From: Myxococcales bacterium | GTDB taxonomy: Bacteria > Myxococcota_A > Bradymonadia > Bradymonadales > Bradymonadaceae | Length of the DNA: 39,054 bases | NCBI GenBank assembly: GCA_007120035.1 | Contig: SKON01000209.1 | Span: 1 to 39,054, forward strand | Reading direction: 5' to 3' | Shown: positions 16,654-24,816 of the stretch, in pieces | Position numbering within the stretch: the stretch's first letter is position 1 | How the letters are laid out: every line of letters begins with the position of its first letter | Position numbers and translations under genes: made by a program | The notes under the pieces: model-generated | What the model was told of the DNA's origin: nothing | What the model saw: the letters and a program-made list of their open reading frames with translations, nothing else | The model's database searches: none

Positions 16654-18908
16654 ACCCCCTGAGACGGCCTGAATCCACCCGTTGGACGGCTGCTCTCGTG
16701 GTGCTCTTGGTCGGCAGCCTCCTGACCGTTTGGAGTTTCCTCTCACTGACTCACGCCGAAGAGGACCTGCGCCATCTCTCCTTTGAGCAGGAGGCTAATC
16801 TCCTGGCCAACCTCTTTCAGCGCGAGATCGACTCCCTGGTGGTCACCTCCCTCGGGCTGGTGGCCTTCTTCAAGGGGTCCATCCTTGTCGAGCGTCACGA
16901 GTTCGAGATCTTCGTCGACACCTTCGCCGTGGAGTTGCCCCGGGTGGAATCCGCTCATTGGGTGGTTCCTGTCACCCACTCCCAGCGCTCCGACCATGAA
17001 GCCTGGGCCTCGCGAATGCGCGGCGAACCCTATGAGATCCTGCACCCCGAGTCCGACGGGCACCTCCGTTCCGCACCTCCCAGGGAGTTCTACTTCCCAT
17101 CGGTCTTTCTCGCAGGCTCCGACGGAAATTGGGCGGCAGGCTTCGACTGGGCCACCAAACCGGAGGTCGTCGCCTCCATCGAGTACGTCCGTGACTCCGG
17201 CCGCCCTTCGCTCCTGGGACCCCTCCAGCTCTTACCCTTCAAAGTGGAGGAGCCGCAGCAGTTCTTCCTGGTGCTCGCCCCCGTATTCTTCGACGACATC
17301 CCCCGCGAGACCGTGGAAGACCGCCGAGAAGGCCTCAAGGGAGTGATCCTCATCGTCGGTCGGGTCCGAGCTCCCGACGCTCCTACCCTTCGCGGATTTC
17401 TTCCCGATCTGGACCTCTATATTCTGGAGGCAAGAGACGATGACTACCGGCTGAGCCTGGACGTCTCCACGGCCGGAGCACCGGGGATCTGGCATCCCGA
17501 TGACGCGGCCCGCGAAGGGCTCCTCTATCACACCCACCCCCTCCAGGTGGAAGGCCGAAACTTCTTCGCCCACGTGGTCGCCCGCCCGACCTATGGAGAG
17601 GCTCATCGCTCCCAGGTCCCCCTTGCTTTTCTGGTGGTAGGGTTCTTCAGCACCGTTCTCCTCGCCGCGCTGGTCTTCGTCGTGATGGGTCGCTCCGATC
17701 AGGTGGCTCTCCTTGTCCAAGAGCGCACCCGGGAACTCGAGAACGCCCGCCAGCAGGCCGAAGCTGCCACGGAAGCCAAGAGCGAGTTCCTCGCCAAGAT
17801 GAGCCACGAGATCCGGACTCCGATGAACGGCGTGCTCGGAATGCTCGAACTTCTGGAGCGCTCCGAGCTCGACCCTCGACATCGCGAGTACGTGGAGCTC
17901 GCTGAGACCTCTGCCCGAAAGCTCCTCCACCTGATCAACGACATCCTCGACTTTTCCAAGATCGAAGCTCTTCGCCTTCAGATCCACCCCCGCCCGTTCT
18001 CCCTTCATCAGATCGTCGACGAGTCTATGAAGACCCTCGCTATGGGGGCGACAGAAAAAGAGCTCTCCCTCCACCTCGAGGTCGATGACGCGGTCCCGGC
18101 CTATCTAAAGGGCGATCCCGATCGCCTTCGCCAGGTCCTCCTCAATTTGATCTCCAACGCCATCAAGTTTACCGATCACGGCGAGATCGAGATCCGCGTC
18201 GACGTCGAAGAGCACCGGGGAGAGGACCTCCAACTTCTCTTCTCCGTCTCCGACACCGGCCCTGGGATCGACGAAGACTTTCAGGACGCCATCTTCGACG
18301 CCTTTCGACAAGGAGATCCCTCGTCGACTCGACGCTACGGAGGAACCGGTCTCGGGCTGACCATCGCCTCCCAACTCGTGGCATTGATGGGCGGCGAGAT
18401 CGGCTTTGACTCCTCTCCGGAAGGCAGCACCTTCTGGTTTCGCCTCCTCCTTTCTCCCACCGACGAGCCGCCTGAGGAGCCGCACGCCTCGGAGCTTCCG
18501 GCCTTCGAACCGCTGCGGATCCTCCTCGCCGAGGACAACCCCATCAATCAGAAGGTCACCATCGGCCTTCTCACGCGCGTCGGGCATGAGGCCGTGTTGG
18601 CCGAAGACGGACAGGAGGCCCTCTCCATCCTCGCCGAAGACCGAGACTTTGATGTGATCCTCATGGACATCCAGATGCCCGAACTCGACGGCATTCAAAC
18701 CGCCCGGGCCATCCGTCGCCGAGAAGCCGAGTCCTGGGGGGGACGCCTGCCGATCATCGCCCTCACCGCTCATGTCCTCGAAGAAGATCGGGAGGAGATC
18801 CTCGCCGCCGGGATCGATCGGTACTTGCCTAAACCCGTCACGGCGCGCACTCTGTATGCACTACTTGAAGAGGTGACCCAATCCCGGAGGAGTCGTGCGG
18901 ACCTTTGA
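16650..18908 (+). CDS. CHASE-type membrane hybrid sensor histidine kinase
   Basis: 752 residues from the GTG at 16650, which overlaps the previous stop (GTGA) and has AGGAG 5 nt before the AGCGC preceding it. Transmembrane helix at about 13-34; periplasmic domain about 35-320 with CHASE-like features (FFKGS...FDWATKPE...SLLGP); second helix at about 326-346. Then a short coiled-coil linker, HisKA with the phospho-accepting His386 in [15 protein letters not shown], HATPase_c with N box [16 protein letters not shown] and GGTGLGL, and a C-terminal receiver with Asp673 in [17 protein letters not shown] domains elsewhere sense small ligands such as cytokinins; the ligand here is unknown. The C-terminal receiver makes it a phosphorelay kinase needing an HPt partner, which is the next gene. 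Confidence 0.93.
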   Translation: MNPLRRPESTRWTAALVVLLVGSLLTVWSFLSLTHAEEDLRHLSFEQEANLLANLFQREIDSLVVTSLGLVAFFKGSILVERHEFEIFVDTFAVELPRVESAHWVVPVTHSQRSDHEAWASRMRGEPYEILHPESDGHLRSAPPREFYFPSVFLAGSDGNWAAGFDWATKPEVVASIEYVRDSGRPSLLGPLQLLPFKVEEPQQFFLVLAPVFFDDIPRETVEDRREGLKGVILIVGRVRAPDAPTLRGFLPDLDLYILEARDDDYRLSLDVSTAGAPGIWHPDDAAREGLLYHTHPLQVEGRNFFAHVVARPTYGEAHRSQVPLAFLVVGFFSTVLLAALVFVVMGRSDQVALLVQERTRELENARQQAEAATEAKSEFLAKMSHEIRTPMNGVLGMLELLERSELDPRHREYVELAETSARKLLHLINDILDFSKIEALRLQIHPRPFSLHQIVDESMKTLAMGATEKELSLHLEVDDAVPAYLKGDPDRLRQVLLNLISNAIKFTDHGEIEIRVDVEEHRGEDLQLLFSVSDTGPGIDEDFQDAIFDAFRQGDPSSTRRYGGTGLGLTIASQLVALMGGEIGFDSSPEGSTFWFRLLLSPTDEPPEEPHASELPAFEPLRILLAEDNPINQKVTIGLLTRVGHEAVLAEDGQEALSILAEDRDFDVILMDIQMPELDGIQTARAIRRREAESWGGRLPIIALTAHVLEEDREEILAAGIDRYLPKPVTARTLYALLEEVTQSRRSRADL

Positions 18909-19254
18909 GGACCAGCCTGATCGCCAGGTCGTCGACCTGCAGCTCGCCTTGAAAAGGCTCGGTGGCGACGAGGCGATGCTCCGGGAGCTCATCGAGATCT
19001 TCCTTCGGGAGACCCCTGATTGGATGACCCGCCTGGAGTGGGCCATCAACCAGGGCGACACCGACGAGGTTTTTCGCCGCGCTCACGATATCAAAGGGTC
19101 CACTCACGTCTTCGCCGCGGCGGCCGCCGTAGAAGCCGCCCAGAGCCTGGAGCAGATGGGACGGATCGCTGATCTCGACGGCGCTGACGAGGCCTTCGGC
19201 GTCCTTCAGGCAGAACTCGTGTGGGTCCGGCAAGCCCTTCAGTCATTTTCCTGA
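18895..19254 (+). CDS. Stand-alone HPt phosphotransfer protein
   Basis: 119 residues. An all-helical histidine-phosphotransfer domain with the classic motif [15 protein letters not shown]; His64 is the phosphorylation site. There is no kinase or receiver domain, so it acts as a shuttle between the kinase receiver (Asp673) and a separate receiver, most simply Asp59 of the receiver-dehydrogenase protein two genes upstream. Starts with GTG at 18895 after GGAGGAG, inside the last 14 bp of the kinase gene. Last gene of the operon; its stop lies 4 bp from the stop of the convergent lipoprotein gene. Confidence 0.93.
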   Translation: MRTFEDQPDRQVVDLQLALKRLGGDEAMLRELIEIFLRETPDWMTRLEWAINQGDTDEVFRRAHDIKGSTHVFAAAAAVEAAQSLEQMGRIADLDGADEAFGVLQAELVWVRQALQSFS

Positions 19255-19258
19255 CCGC

Positions 19259-21418
19259 TCAAGACTCGATGGTCAACCGCAGCGTCCACGTTTCGATCTG
19301 CCCCACGTCCTGGGCCATCGTGTCGACCACCCACAGCTCCCAGGTTCCCCGAGCTTGTTTGCCTGCGAATCCCTCCACCACGATCTCGTCCAAGATCAGG
19401 TCGTCTTCCCAGCCCGAGCCCCGCTTTACCTCCACGGGCACTCCGTCGAAGACCAGGTACACCACCAGATCTCCCCGCCAAGTGTGAGTGATCTCCGCAT
19501 CCACAGCGACGGATACCACCACGCCGTCTACATCCACCTCCACCGGGCTTCGCGCCCCGTCGGGATCATTGTCCGGGATCGGGTACACCTGATCGTTGGT
19601 GACGTGATGCACCGTCGTCTCCGGATCCTCAGGATCCACGGGAACGATCTCTCCCAGCGACAGTGAGCAGAAGGGGGTCCACTGATGACCCACCTCAGTA
19701 TCCTGCGACACGTTTGCCTGAGGGCAGGTCTCATCGGCGCTCCAGGCAACCCAGGCGTCTCCCAACTCGCGGGCCGCTGCATATTCTCGAAACACCTCAA
19801 ATCCGTCGCCTCCATCAGCCCGACCTTTGAACACCACCAGATCGGGGCAGCTCTCTGCTCCCGCGGCGTCGATGATCTCTTGATTCATCTCCATCGCCAG
19901 CTGGTACATCGTCGGGGTCGTCGAGTTCCAGCAGCAGGTCTTGGACTGGCCGTAGACGAGCTCGGCGAACACATAGTCTTCCGTGGTTCGGTAGGTCTCG
20001 TCGATCTCCTCTCGGGTCATCCCCAGCTCTTCACCGAGGAGGTACAACTCATTGAACGCATCCTCCCGTCGCGTCCGCGCCGCGCAGCTCGCCGGATAGC
20101 TTCGCAGGTGGGCCCGATGCTGCTCTACGACCCCGGCCATCGCCTGCAGCTGTTCCGTCGGTTGGAGCTCCGTCAACAGATCCTCATATCGGGAGGGGCG
20201 TTCTTCGATGCGCTGTCTGGCCGTGGCCGGGAGGTAGTCTCCGGCCATCGATGCGGGCACCACATTGGTCCACCGACCATCGATGTTCGTGGCCGCTCGA
20301 AACCGCTTCAATCCCCCATTGAACTGCCCGTACCCCGGGCCGCCTGCGTAGCTGTTGGTGAAGTTTCGCCGCGTCGACACCGGGTTCTCCCACAACGGTT
20401 GCCGGCGGGGCATCGAGCCCGACGCCACCTCGGCTTCCATCCGCATCGCCGCCCCCGAGCCGAACCGCTCGGCCCGCATCACCACCATCACATGCCCGAT
20501 CCCCGTGGCTTGCCACCGGTGGAGGAGCACGTCTCCTGGACGGGTCGCTTCCGGCACCACGTGAAAGGTGTTCACAGGGTCTGCCAGGTTCACGGACCCA
20601 AAGTAGGTGAGCTGCATCATCAGGAAGTATCCCACCCGCTTGTTCAAAAACACCCGGTCGAAGTACGCCCCGGCGTTGGCATCGGGTCCGATCATCGGCT
20701 GTGCATCATCGAATGAACCCGGGATGCTTCGCCTCGCAAGCTCGGGGTCGCTGGGCCAGTCCGCCTCTCCGGCGAGGATCGCCGCAGCCTGATCGGAGTA
20801 GTCGTTGTACTGGGTTCGGAAGTTCGCCATCCGCCCGTATCGCCCCTCGGCGGTCCGGATCCCGAAGTGCCCGAAGTACAGGCGTTGCCGGTGCCCATCG
20901 AGGGCTTCCGTGAAGTAGGGCAGCCCATACCAGCTGGCGAAGGCGATCCGAAGAAACATCGCCAACTCGGCGCACTCCAGCGCCGGCGCCGGCACCTCCA
21001 CCCCAAAGGGCGTGGTCAGCAGAAATGTCTCTCCATGCCCGGGACGGTCGATGGCCGGCATGGACTCCACCCACACCTGGAACTTCTCTTCCCAACTCAG
21101 GCCGCTGTCTTCCTCCCAGGCGAGCCCGGCCTGTCGGGCTTCTGTGGTGTCCCGATCCTCCCAGGCGTTTCGCACCTCCCACACCGCGGTCTCCGAGTCG
21201 TCCACGGACACCGGCAGACCGGGACGTCCCTGCATCGCGTCGGCTTTCCCGGCCGGCTCTTCCCAGCCACTGCCGTAGAGGGTGGGCTTTCCGTGCTCTC
21301 CCTCCCCGGCGACCACCCCGTGATCGTCCCCGTCCTCCGGTTCCCCGCAGGCCCACAACGAAAACACGAGGAAACACACCGTCGCCATACAGATCCAGTG
21401 TTTCTTGGAGCGATTCAT
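19259..21418 (-). CDS. Lipoprotein with possible NlpC/P60-like cysteine-peptidase core and C-terminal P domain
   Basis: 719 residues. The N-terminal segment is basic and then hydrophobic, ending LWAC with Cys24 as the probable lipidation site, followed by an acidic linker. In the middle (about 135-330) a Cys/His pair is placed as in NlpC/P60 or papain-like hydrolases: ECAELAMFLRIAF with Cys149, and TRPGDVLLHRWQATGIGHVMVV with His309. This assignment is by motif only. Residues about 635-719 form a proprotein-convertase P domain: ITHTWRGDLVVYLV, GTWELWVVD, ETWTLRLTI. P domains usually end secreted peptidases and stabilise or anchor them. The start has GAGGAGAGG just upstream. Predicted surface or outer-membrane location; substrate unknown. 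Confidence 0.7.
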   Translation of the reverse strand: MNRSKKHWICMATVCFLVFSLWACGEPEDGDDHGVVAGEGEHGKPTLYGSGWEEPAGKADAMQGRPGLPVSVDDSETAVWEVRNAWEDRDTTEARQAGLAWEEDSGLSWEEKFQVWVESMPAIDRPGHGETFLLTTPFGVEVPAPALECAELAMFLRIAFASWYGLPYFTEALDGHRQRLYFGHFGIRTAEGRYGRMANFRTQYNDYSDQAAAILAGEADWPSDPELARRSIPGSFDDAQPMIGPDANAGAYFDRVFLNKRVGYFLMMQLTYFGSVNLADPVNTFHVVPEATRPGDVLLHRWQATGIGHVMVVMRAERFGSGAAMRMEAEVASGSMPRRQPLWENPVSTRRNFTNSYAGGPGYGQFNGGLKRFRAATNIDGRWTNVVPASMAGDYLPATARQRIEERPSRYEDLLTELQPTEQLQAMAGVVEQHRAHLRSYPASCAARTRREDAFNELYLLGEELGMTREEIDETYRTTEDYVFAELVYGQSKTCCWNSTTPTMYQLAMEMNQEIIDAAGAESCPDLVVFKGRADGGDGFEVFREYAAARELGDAWVAWSADETCPQANVSQDTEVGHQWTPFCSLSLGEIVPVDPEDPETTVHHVTNDQVYPIPDNDPDGARSPVEVDVDGVVVSVAVDAEITHTWRGDLVVYLVFDGVPVEVKRGSGWEDDLILDEIVVEGFAGKQARGTWELWVVDTMAQDVGQIETWTLRLTIES

Positions 21419-21490
21419 TCGCCTCTCCTCAGTCTTCCCGATTCATAAGGCCGCAAACGATATACGAATCATTACATGTCTGTCACCGCA

Positions 21491-23089
21491 TTAAATTCTC
21501 CGCTCGAACGACAGGTCCCCGGCGTGGACCCGAAACCGCGCAGCAATCGTGAGATCCGCCTGGGGCTCCCGAACGGTGGTCACCGCGTAGTACGTGACCT
21601 GGCACTGGTCCCGGGTCAGATCGAGCAGGGCAAACCCTCGATGTTGTCCGTCGAAGTAGTGAGCTCGGGGGCTCGCGTTGATCAGGGCCTCCCCGGCCGT
21701 GGCCAACTCGTCGACGTCATCCCCGCCGGAGCTAATCGAGGTCGTCAACACCTCCAGAGCCACCCGTGGAGACTCCCGGTCATGTTGGTCGGCGTAGAGC
21801 TCGGCGAACCCCGCCGCGTGTACGTCTCCCGAGAGCACCATGGGGTTGGTCACTCCCGGGTCGGCCATCAGATCCAACACGGCCTGGCGATCGTCCAGGT
21901 AGCCATCCCACTGATCTGGGTTTGCGATCCCTACCTCCATCAGCACCGGTGAAAAGAGCACTTGTTGGGCGATCAGGTTCCAGTGTCCCGGCGACTCCAC
22001 GAGCTCGCCATGTAGCCACGTCAGCTGCTCGTCGCCCAGAAGGGTCCGGCCGCCCTCGTAGATCTCGGGGCAGGCCAGGCCGATCTCATCATCACAGGGT
22101 TGGGGGTCCCGGTACTGCCGGGTATCGAGGACCACCATCCGGGCCAGATCTCCGAAGTCGAAGGTCCTGTAGATCTTCATGAACGCCGGATCTTCGAACG
22201 ACGGGATCCGCACCGGCATGTGCTCGAACCACGCCTGGTAGGCCGCGGTCCGCATCTCCACAGGATCCCCATCGTCCTGCCGGTTTGCCGCCAGCTCGAA
22301 CCCGGCATAATTATTCGACACCTCGTGATCATCCCAGGTGATGATCCAGGGGTGGGCGTGATGGGCGGCCTGTAGAGACGGGTCCATTCGGTACCCCCCG
22401 TACCGGGAGCGGAATCCCTCCAGGTCCGTGACCCGGTCCACGTCTACCGGGAGCCTCCCGGGCACATCGGTGACGTTCCCCGACTCGTAGATGTAGTCTC
22501 CCAGAAAGACCACTGCGTCGAGCTCGACCCGCGCCAGATGGTCGTGAGCGGTGTAGAAGCCGTCCCGATACTTCTGGCAGCACGCCAGTGCCAGCCGGAG
22601 CTGCTCCGGGCTCTCCTGAGGGGACGGAAAGGTCTTTGTCCGCCCCGTCGCGCTGATCTCCTCACCGACTCGAAACCGGTACCAATACCGAGTCGAAGGG
22701 GACAGCCCCTCTACATCGATGTGCACCGAGTGGGCCCACTTTGGCACCGCCCACACCCACCCGGTCTGCACGAGCTCCGTGAGGTCCTCGTCGGCGAACA
22801 CCTCCCAGATCACCGGCACCTCTTCCTTTGGCATGCCGCCATCCTCGAGCGGTTGGGGCGCAAGCCTCGTCCAGATCACCACTCGATCCGACAACGGGTC
22901 TCCCGAGGCGACCCCGAGTTGGAAGAGGCCCTCCGGCAGCTCCGGCGGCTCTGGAGGCAGATCCTCCCACTCCTCCGGGTCCGTCCCTCGACATCCCCAC
23001 CCCAACCCTCCCAGCCCCACCTTGGCTGCGAACGCCGCCATGACGCCCAGAAACTCCCGGCGCCCGATCCCAGCTCCGCTCCCGCTCAT
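21491..23089 (-). CDS. phoD: PhoD-like alkaline phosphatase/phosphodiesterase, Tat-exported
   Basis: 532 residues. N-terminal twin-arginine signal (GIGRREFLGV) with a hydrophobic stretch ending at Cys33 (WGC), so a Tat-exported lipoprotein is possible. Then a fibronectin-like N-terminal domain (FQLGVASGDP...RVVIWTRL...YWYRFRVG) and the metallophosphatase core with LACCQ, VFLGDYIYE, TWDDHEVSNNY and LSGDVHAA. These match Fe/Ca-dependent PhoD enzymes, which release phosphate from phosphodiesters in the periplasm or outside the cell. Start at ATG 23089 with AGGAG 8 nt upstream is preferred over the GTG two codons earlier. No Pho box was recognised upstream. Confidence 0.93.
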   Translation of the reverse strand: MSGSGAGIGRREFLGVMAAFAAKVGLGGLGWGCRGTDPEEWEDLPPEPPELPEGLFQLGVASGDPLSDRVVIWTRLAPQPLEDGGMPKEEVPVIWEVFADEDLTELVQTGWVWAVPKWAHSVHIDVEGLSPSTRYWYRFRVGEEISATGRTKTFPSPQESPEQLRLALACCQKYRDGFYTAHDHLARVELDAVVFLGDYIYESGNVTDVPGRLPVDVDRVTDLEGFRSRYGGYRMDPSLQAAHHAHPWIITWDDHEVSNNYAGFELAANRQDDGDPVEMRTAAYQAWFEHMPVRIPSFEDPAFMKIYRTFDFGDLARMVVLDTRQYRDPQPCDDEIGLACPEIYEGGRTLLGDEQLTWLHGELVESPGHWNLIAQQVLFSPVLMEVGIANPDQWDGYLDDRQAVLDLMADPGVTNPMVLSGDVHAAGFAELYADQHDRESPRVALEVLTTSISSGGDDVDELATAGEALINASPRAHYFDGQHRGFALLDLTRDQCQVTYYAVTTVREPQADLTIAARFRVHAGDLSFERRI

Positions 23090-23233
23090 CCTCACCTCTC
23101 CTGCGCCCGTGAACTCACGCCCTCACAATAGTCACCTCGCCATCCCCCCGCAATCCTACCTCCAACATCACCCACCGGTACCTACCTTTCTAGGACCCAC
23201 CCAATCCTTCAACCCACACCCGGGCCGATCCCC

Positions 23234-23641
23234 ATGCGCTTCCTCTCCACCAACCTCCACGGCTTCCTGGATTATATTATCGCCGCTTTCCTCATCGCTT
23301 TGCCATGGTTGACCAACACCTACCACATCGGCGGGCCCGTGGTCTGGCTTCCCCTCTTCTTCGGGATCGCCCTCGTCATCTACAGCGTCCTGACCGACTA
23401 CGAGTGGGGCGTCTTCCCCATGATCAACCTCCGCACCCACATCACCTTCGACTTCCTCATCGGCGCCACCCTCCTCTTCTCGGTCCTCTACTTCGGCTTC
23501 TACGCCTACCAACTCTGGTGGCCCCACGTCGCCCTCTCCCTCCTCCTCATCGCCCTGGCTCTTCTAACCCGCCGTCACCCCCTGGAAGACACACCCCATC
23601 GACCGGCCTCCCACCCTCCCCACCAGACCGACCTCTCCTGA
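23234..23641 (+). CDS. Four-helix SPW-repeat-like membrane protein
   Basis: 135 residues with about four transmembrane helices (roughly 10-27, 34-53, 66-85 and 92-110) and a His/Pro-rich hydrophilic tail. The N-terminal pattern HGFLDYIIAAFLIALPWL resembles SPW-repeat membrane proteins (HxxLDY...PW). Function of that family is unknown. Divergent from the phoD gene across 144 bp. No good ribosome binding site precedes the ATG. The C-terminal tail is probably low-complexity; the gene ends 6 bp before a dispersed repeat. Confidence 0.65.
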   Translation: MRFLSTNLHGFLDYIIAAFLIALPWLTNTYHIGGPVVWLPLFFGIALVIYSVLTDYEWGVFPMINLRTHITFDFLIGATLLFSVLYFGFYAYQLWWPHVALSLLLIALALLTRRHPLEDTPHRPASHPPHQTDLS

Positions 23642-23646
23642 CCTCG

Positions 23647-23671
23647 AATGGTCACACCCGGAGTGCGACAT
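23647..23671 (-). repeat. Dispersed dyad element, copy G
   Basis: Minus-strand copy with core GTCGCACTCCGGGTGTGAC; the flank CGAATGG on the plus strand is shared with copies H and I. It lies just after the SPW-like gene. Confidence 0.85.
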
Positions 23672-23725
23672 CTCCCCCACGGAGTGCCAACATCCACCAC
23701 CACCCCGAGACCAAAACCACCGGGA

Positions 23726-23782
23726 CCCCGGGGCCCCTTCCACCACCCCGAATGGACACACCCGGAGTGCGACATCCCCCTG
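23726..23782. repeat. 57-bp repeat unit 1 (contains dyad copy H at 23751-23775)
   Basis: Runs from CCCCGGGGCCCCTTC to ATCCCCCTG and matches the unit at 24626-24682 with three mismatches. It contains a minus-strand dyad (one change, GTGTC for GTGAC). The reading frame of a J-domain remnant begins at its right edge. Confidence 0.85.
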
Positions 23783-24005
23783 CAAGTACCACCCCGACAA
23801 CTTCGTCGCCGACCCCGAAAAAGGGGCCATGATTACCCATCTTGCTCAGGAGATCGCCCTGGCCTACCAGGCCATCCAGAAGTACCTGGAGACGGGACGC
23901 CGCTACGCGCAAACCCTTAGATTATCGAGAAAAACCTTGATGATCCGCCCCTCGTGCCCATGCTTTTCCCACATTCGACACCACCTTTCTCCACCTGGAG
24001 GTTAG
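23781..24005 (+). pseudogene. Remnant of a J-domain (DnaJ-like) gene, 5' truncated at a repeat
   Basis: The frame starting at the edge of the 57-bp repeat reads CKYHPDNFVADPEKG, then MITHLAQEIALAYQAIQKYL. This fits the end of J-domain helix II, the invariant HPD loop and helix III (EIxLAYQAI). Everything before the HPD is missing and replaced by repeat sequence, and the similarity fades after about 23900. An ATG at 23829 could give a 58-residue product without the HPD. The frame stays open until 2 bp before the start of the next gene. Recognition rests on a short motif, so I am only moderately sure. Confidence 0.5.
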
Positions 24006-24007
24006 AC

Positions 24008-24364
24008 ATGACACAGAAGATCGACATCGATACCCCAGAAGTCGTCGCATATGAATTCGACGGGGGGCTCACCAAAGAGCAGGTGCAGGAGATCCACGAC
24101 GCTATCCGAGCGGCCATCTCCAATAGCGACACCGTCCGGTTCTTCGGCGATATGCGAAACCTCGACAGCGTCGAGCCCTCGGCGTTCATCGAAGACATGA
24201 AGCTCACCCCCGAATACATCACTGAGTTCGACCGCTTCGCCATCGTCGGCGACCAGGGATGGCATCGGTGGTTGTCCAAGACCGCCGATACCTTCACCAA
24301 AGCTGACGCGCGCTTCTTCAGCCCTCAGGAATACGAAAAGGCAAAAGCCTGGATCCGCAGTTGA
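24008..24364 (+). CDS. SpoIIAA/STAS-like small protein
   Basis: 118 residues, soluble. The pattern (VVAYEFDGGLTKEQVQEIHDAI; VRFFGDMRNLDSVEPSAFIEDM; FDRFAIVGDQGWHRWLSKTADTF; ADARFFSPQEYEKAKAWI) matches the SpoIIAA-like (DUF3478) family of STAS-fold proteins found in many bacteria, whose function is not established. The WHRWL and FFxxxEYEKAKAWI segments are the most typical. GGAGG lies 6 nt before the ATG at 24008. Codon use looks normal, so this is a live gene between two broken ones. Confidence 0.8.
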   Translation: MTQKIDIDTPEVVAYEFDGGLTKEQVQEIHDAIRAAISNSDTVRFFGDMRNLDSVEPSAFIEDMKLTPEYITEFDRFAIVGDQGWHRWLSKTADTFTKADARFFSPQEYEKAKAWIRS

Positions 24365-24625
24365 GTTCACCCCCGGGAACCCCCTTGGGCAGCGCGTACC
24401 CCGGGGGTTCTCCCGCTCCTCGCGCCTGATCTACGTGAACTGCCTCCCGGGGTTAGCCTCCTCCGCCACGCTGCTGTCCTCGTCGGCCTCACGGAGATCC
24501 AGGGGGGCTTCCACCCCATCTTCACCAGGCGCCCCGATACCATGACCGAACACTGCGGCGAGGTCAGCTTCCCCGGCGGCGGCACCCACGGCGACGAGAC
24601 GCCTCTGAAGACCGCCCTGCACTGT
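24365..24625 (+). pseudogene. 5' fragment of a Nudix hydrolase (CoA pyrophosphatase type) gene
   Basis: Read in the same frame as, and straight after, the STAS-like stop codon. The stretch LRHAAVLVGLTEIQGGFHPIFT, then RRPDTMTEHCGEVSFPGGG and GDETPLKTAL, is clearly the N-terminal half of a NudL-like Nudix enzyme (RPAAVLVPL...TRRxDxLxxHxGQxSFPGG). It stops exactly where the catalytic helix (REExxEE) of the Nudix box should begin, and there the 57-bp repeat starts. No start codon is seen in frame. The frame continues through the repeat to a stop at 24713. Non-functional remnant. Confidence 0.75.
24377..24410 (+). terminator. Hairpin just after the STAS-like gene
   Basis: GAACCCCC (24377-24384) and GGGGGTTC (24403-24410) form a perfect 8-bp stem with an 18-nt loop, 12 bp after the stop codon. 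There is no clear T tract, so it may be a non-canonical terminator or merely GC-rich dyad sequence. Confidence 0.4.
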
Positions 24626-24682
24626 CCCCGGGGCCCCTTCTATCACCCCGAATGGTCACACCCGGAGTGCGACATCCCCCTG
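24626..24682. repeat. 57-bp repeat unit 2 (contains dyad copy I at 24651-24675)
   Basis: Near-identical to the unit at 23726-23782. The minus-strand dyad has the core GTCGCACTCCGGGTGTGAC. It truncates the Nudix remnant. The 134 bp from here to the hydrolase start contain no further feature that I can support. Confidence 0.85.
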
Positions 24683-24816
24683 ATTGGGCAACGACTTTTC
24701 CGATCTCCAGTTTGATCCCGATTGGACAACCGTTACTCTACCGGGGTACCTGATTCAGGTCGTTGATGAGGCTCATCACCCCATCGCCGATCCGTCAGCA
24801 GCCTCCGGAGAGCTTC

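Noticed and set aside
15310-16746. Long minus-strand open frame opposite the receiver-dehydrogenase gene
   Set aside because: The plus strand carries conserved motifs throughout; the minus frame is a codon-bias shadow.
23648-23920. Pro-rich 90-codon open frame across repeats G and H
   Set aside because: It is made mostly of repeat sequence, lacks a ribosome binding site and overlaps the J-domain remnant in another frame.
1-24682. CRISPR array made of the recurring 25-bp element
   Set aside because: Copies are hundreds to thousands of bases apart, in both orientations, with no regular spacers and no cas genes.
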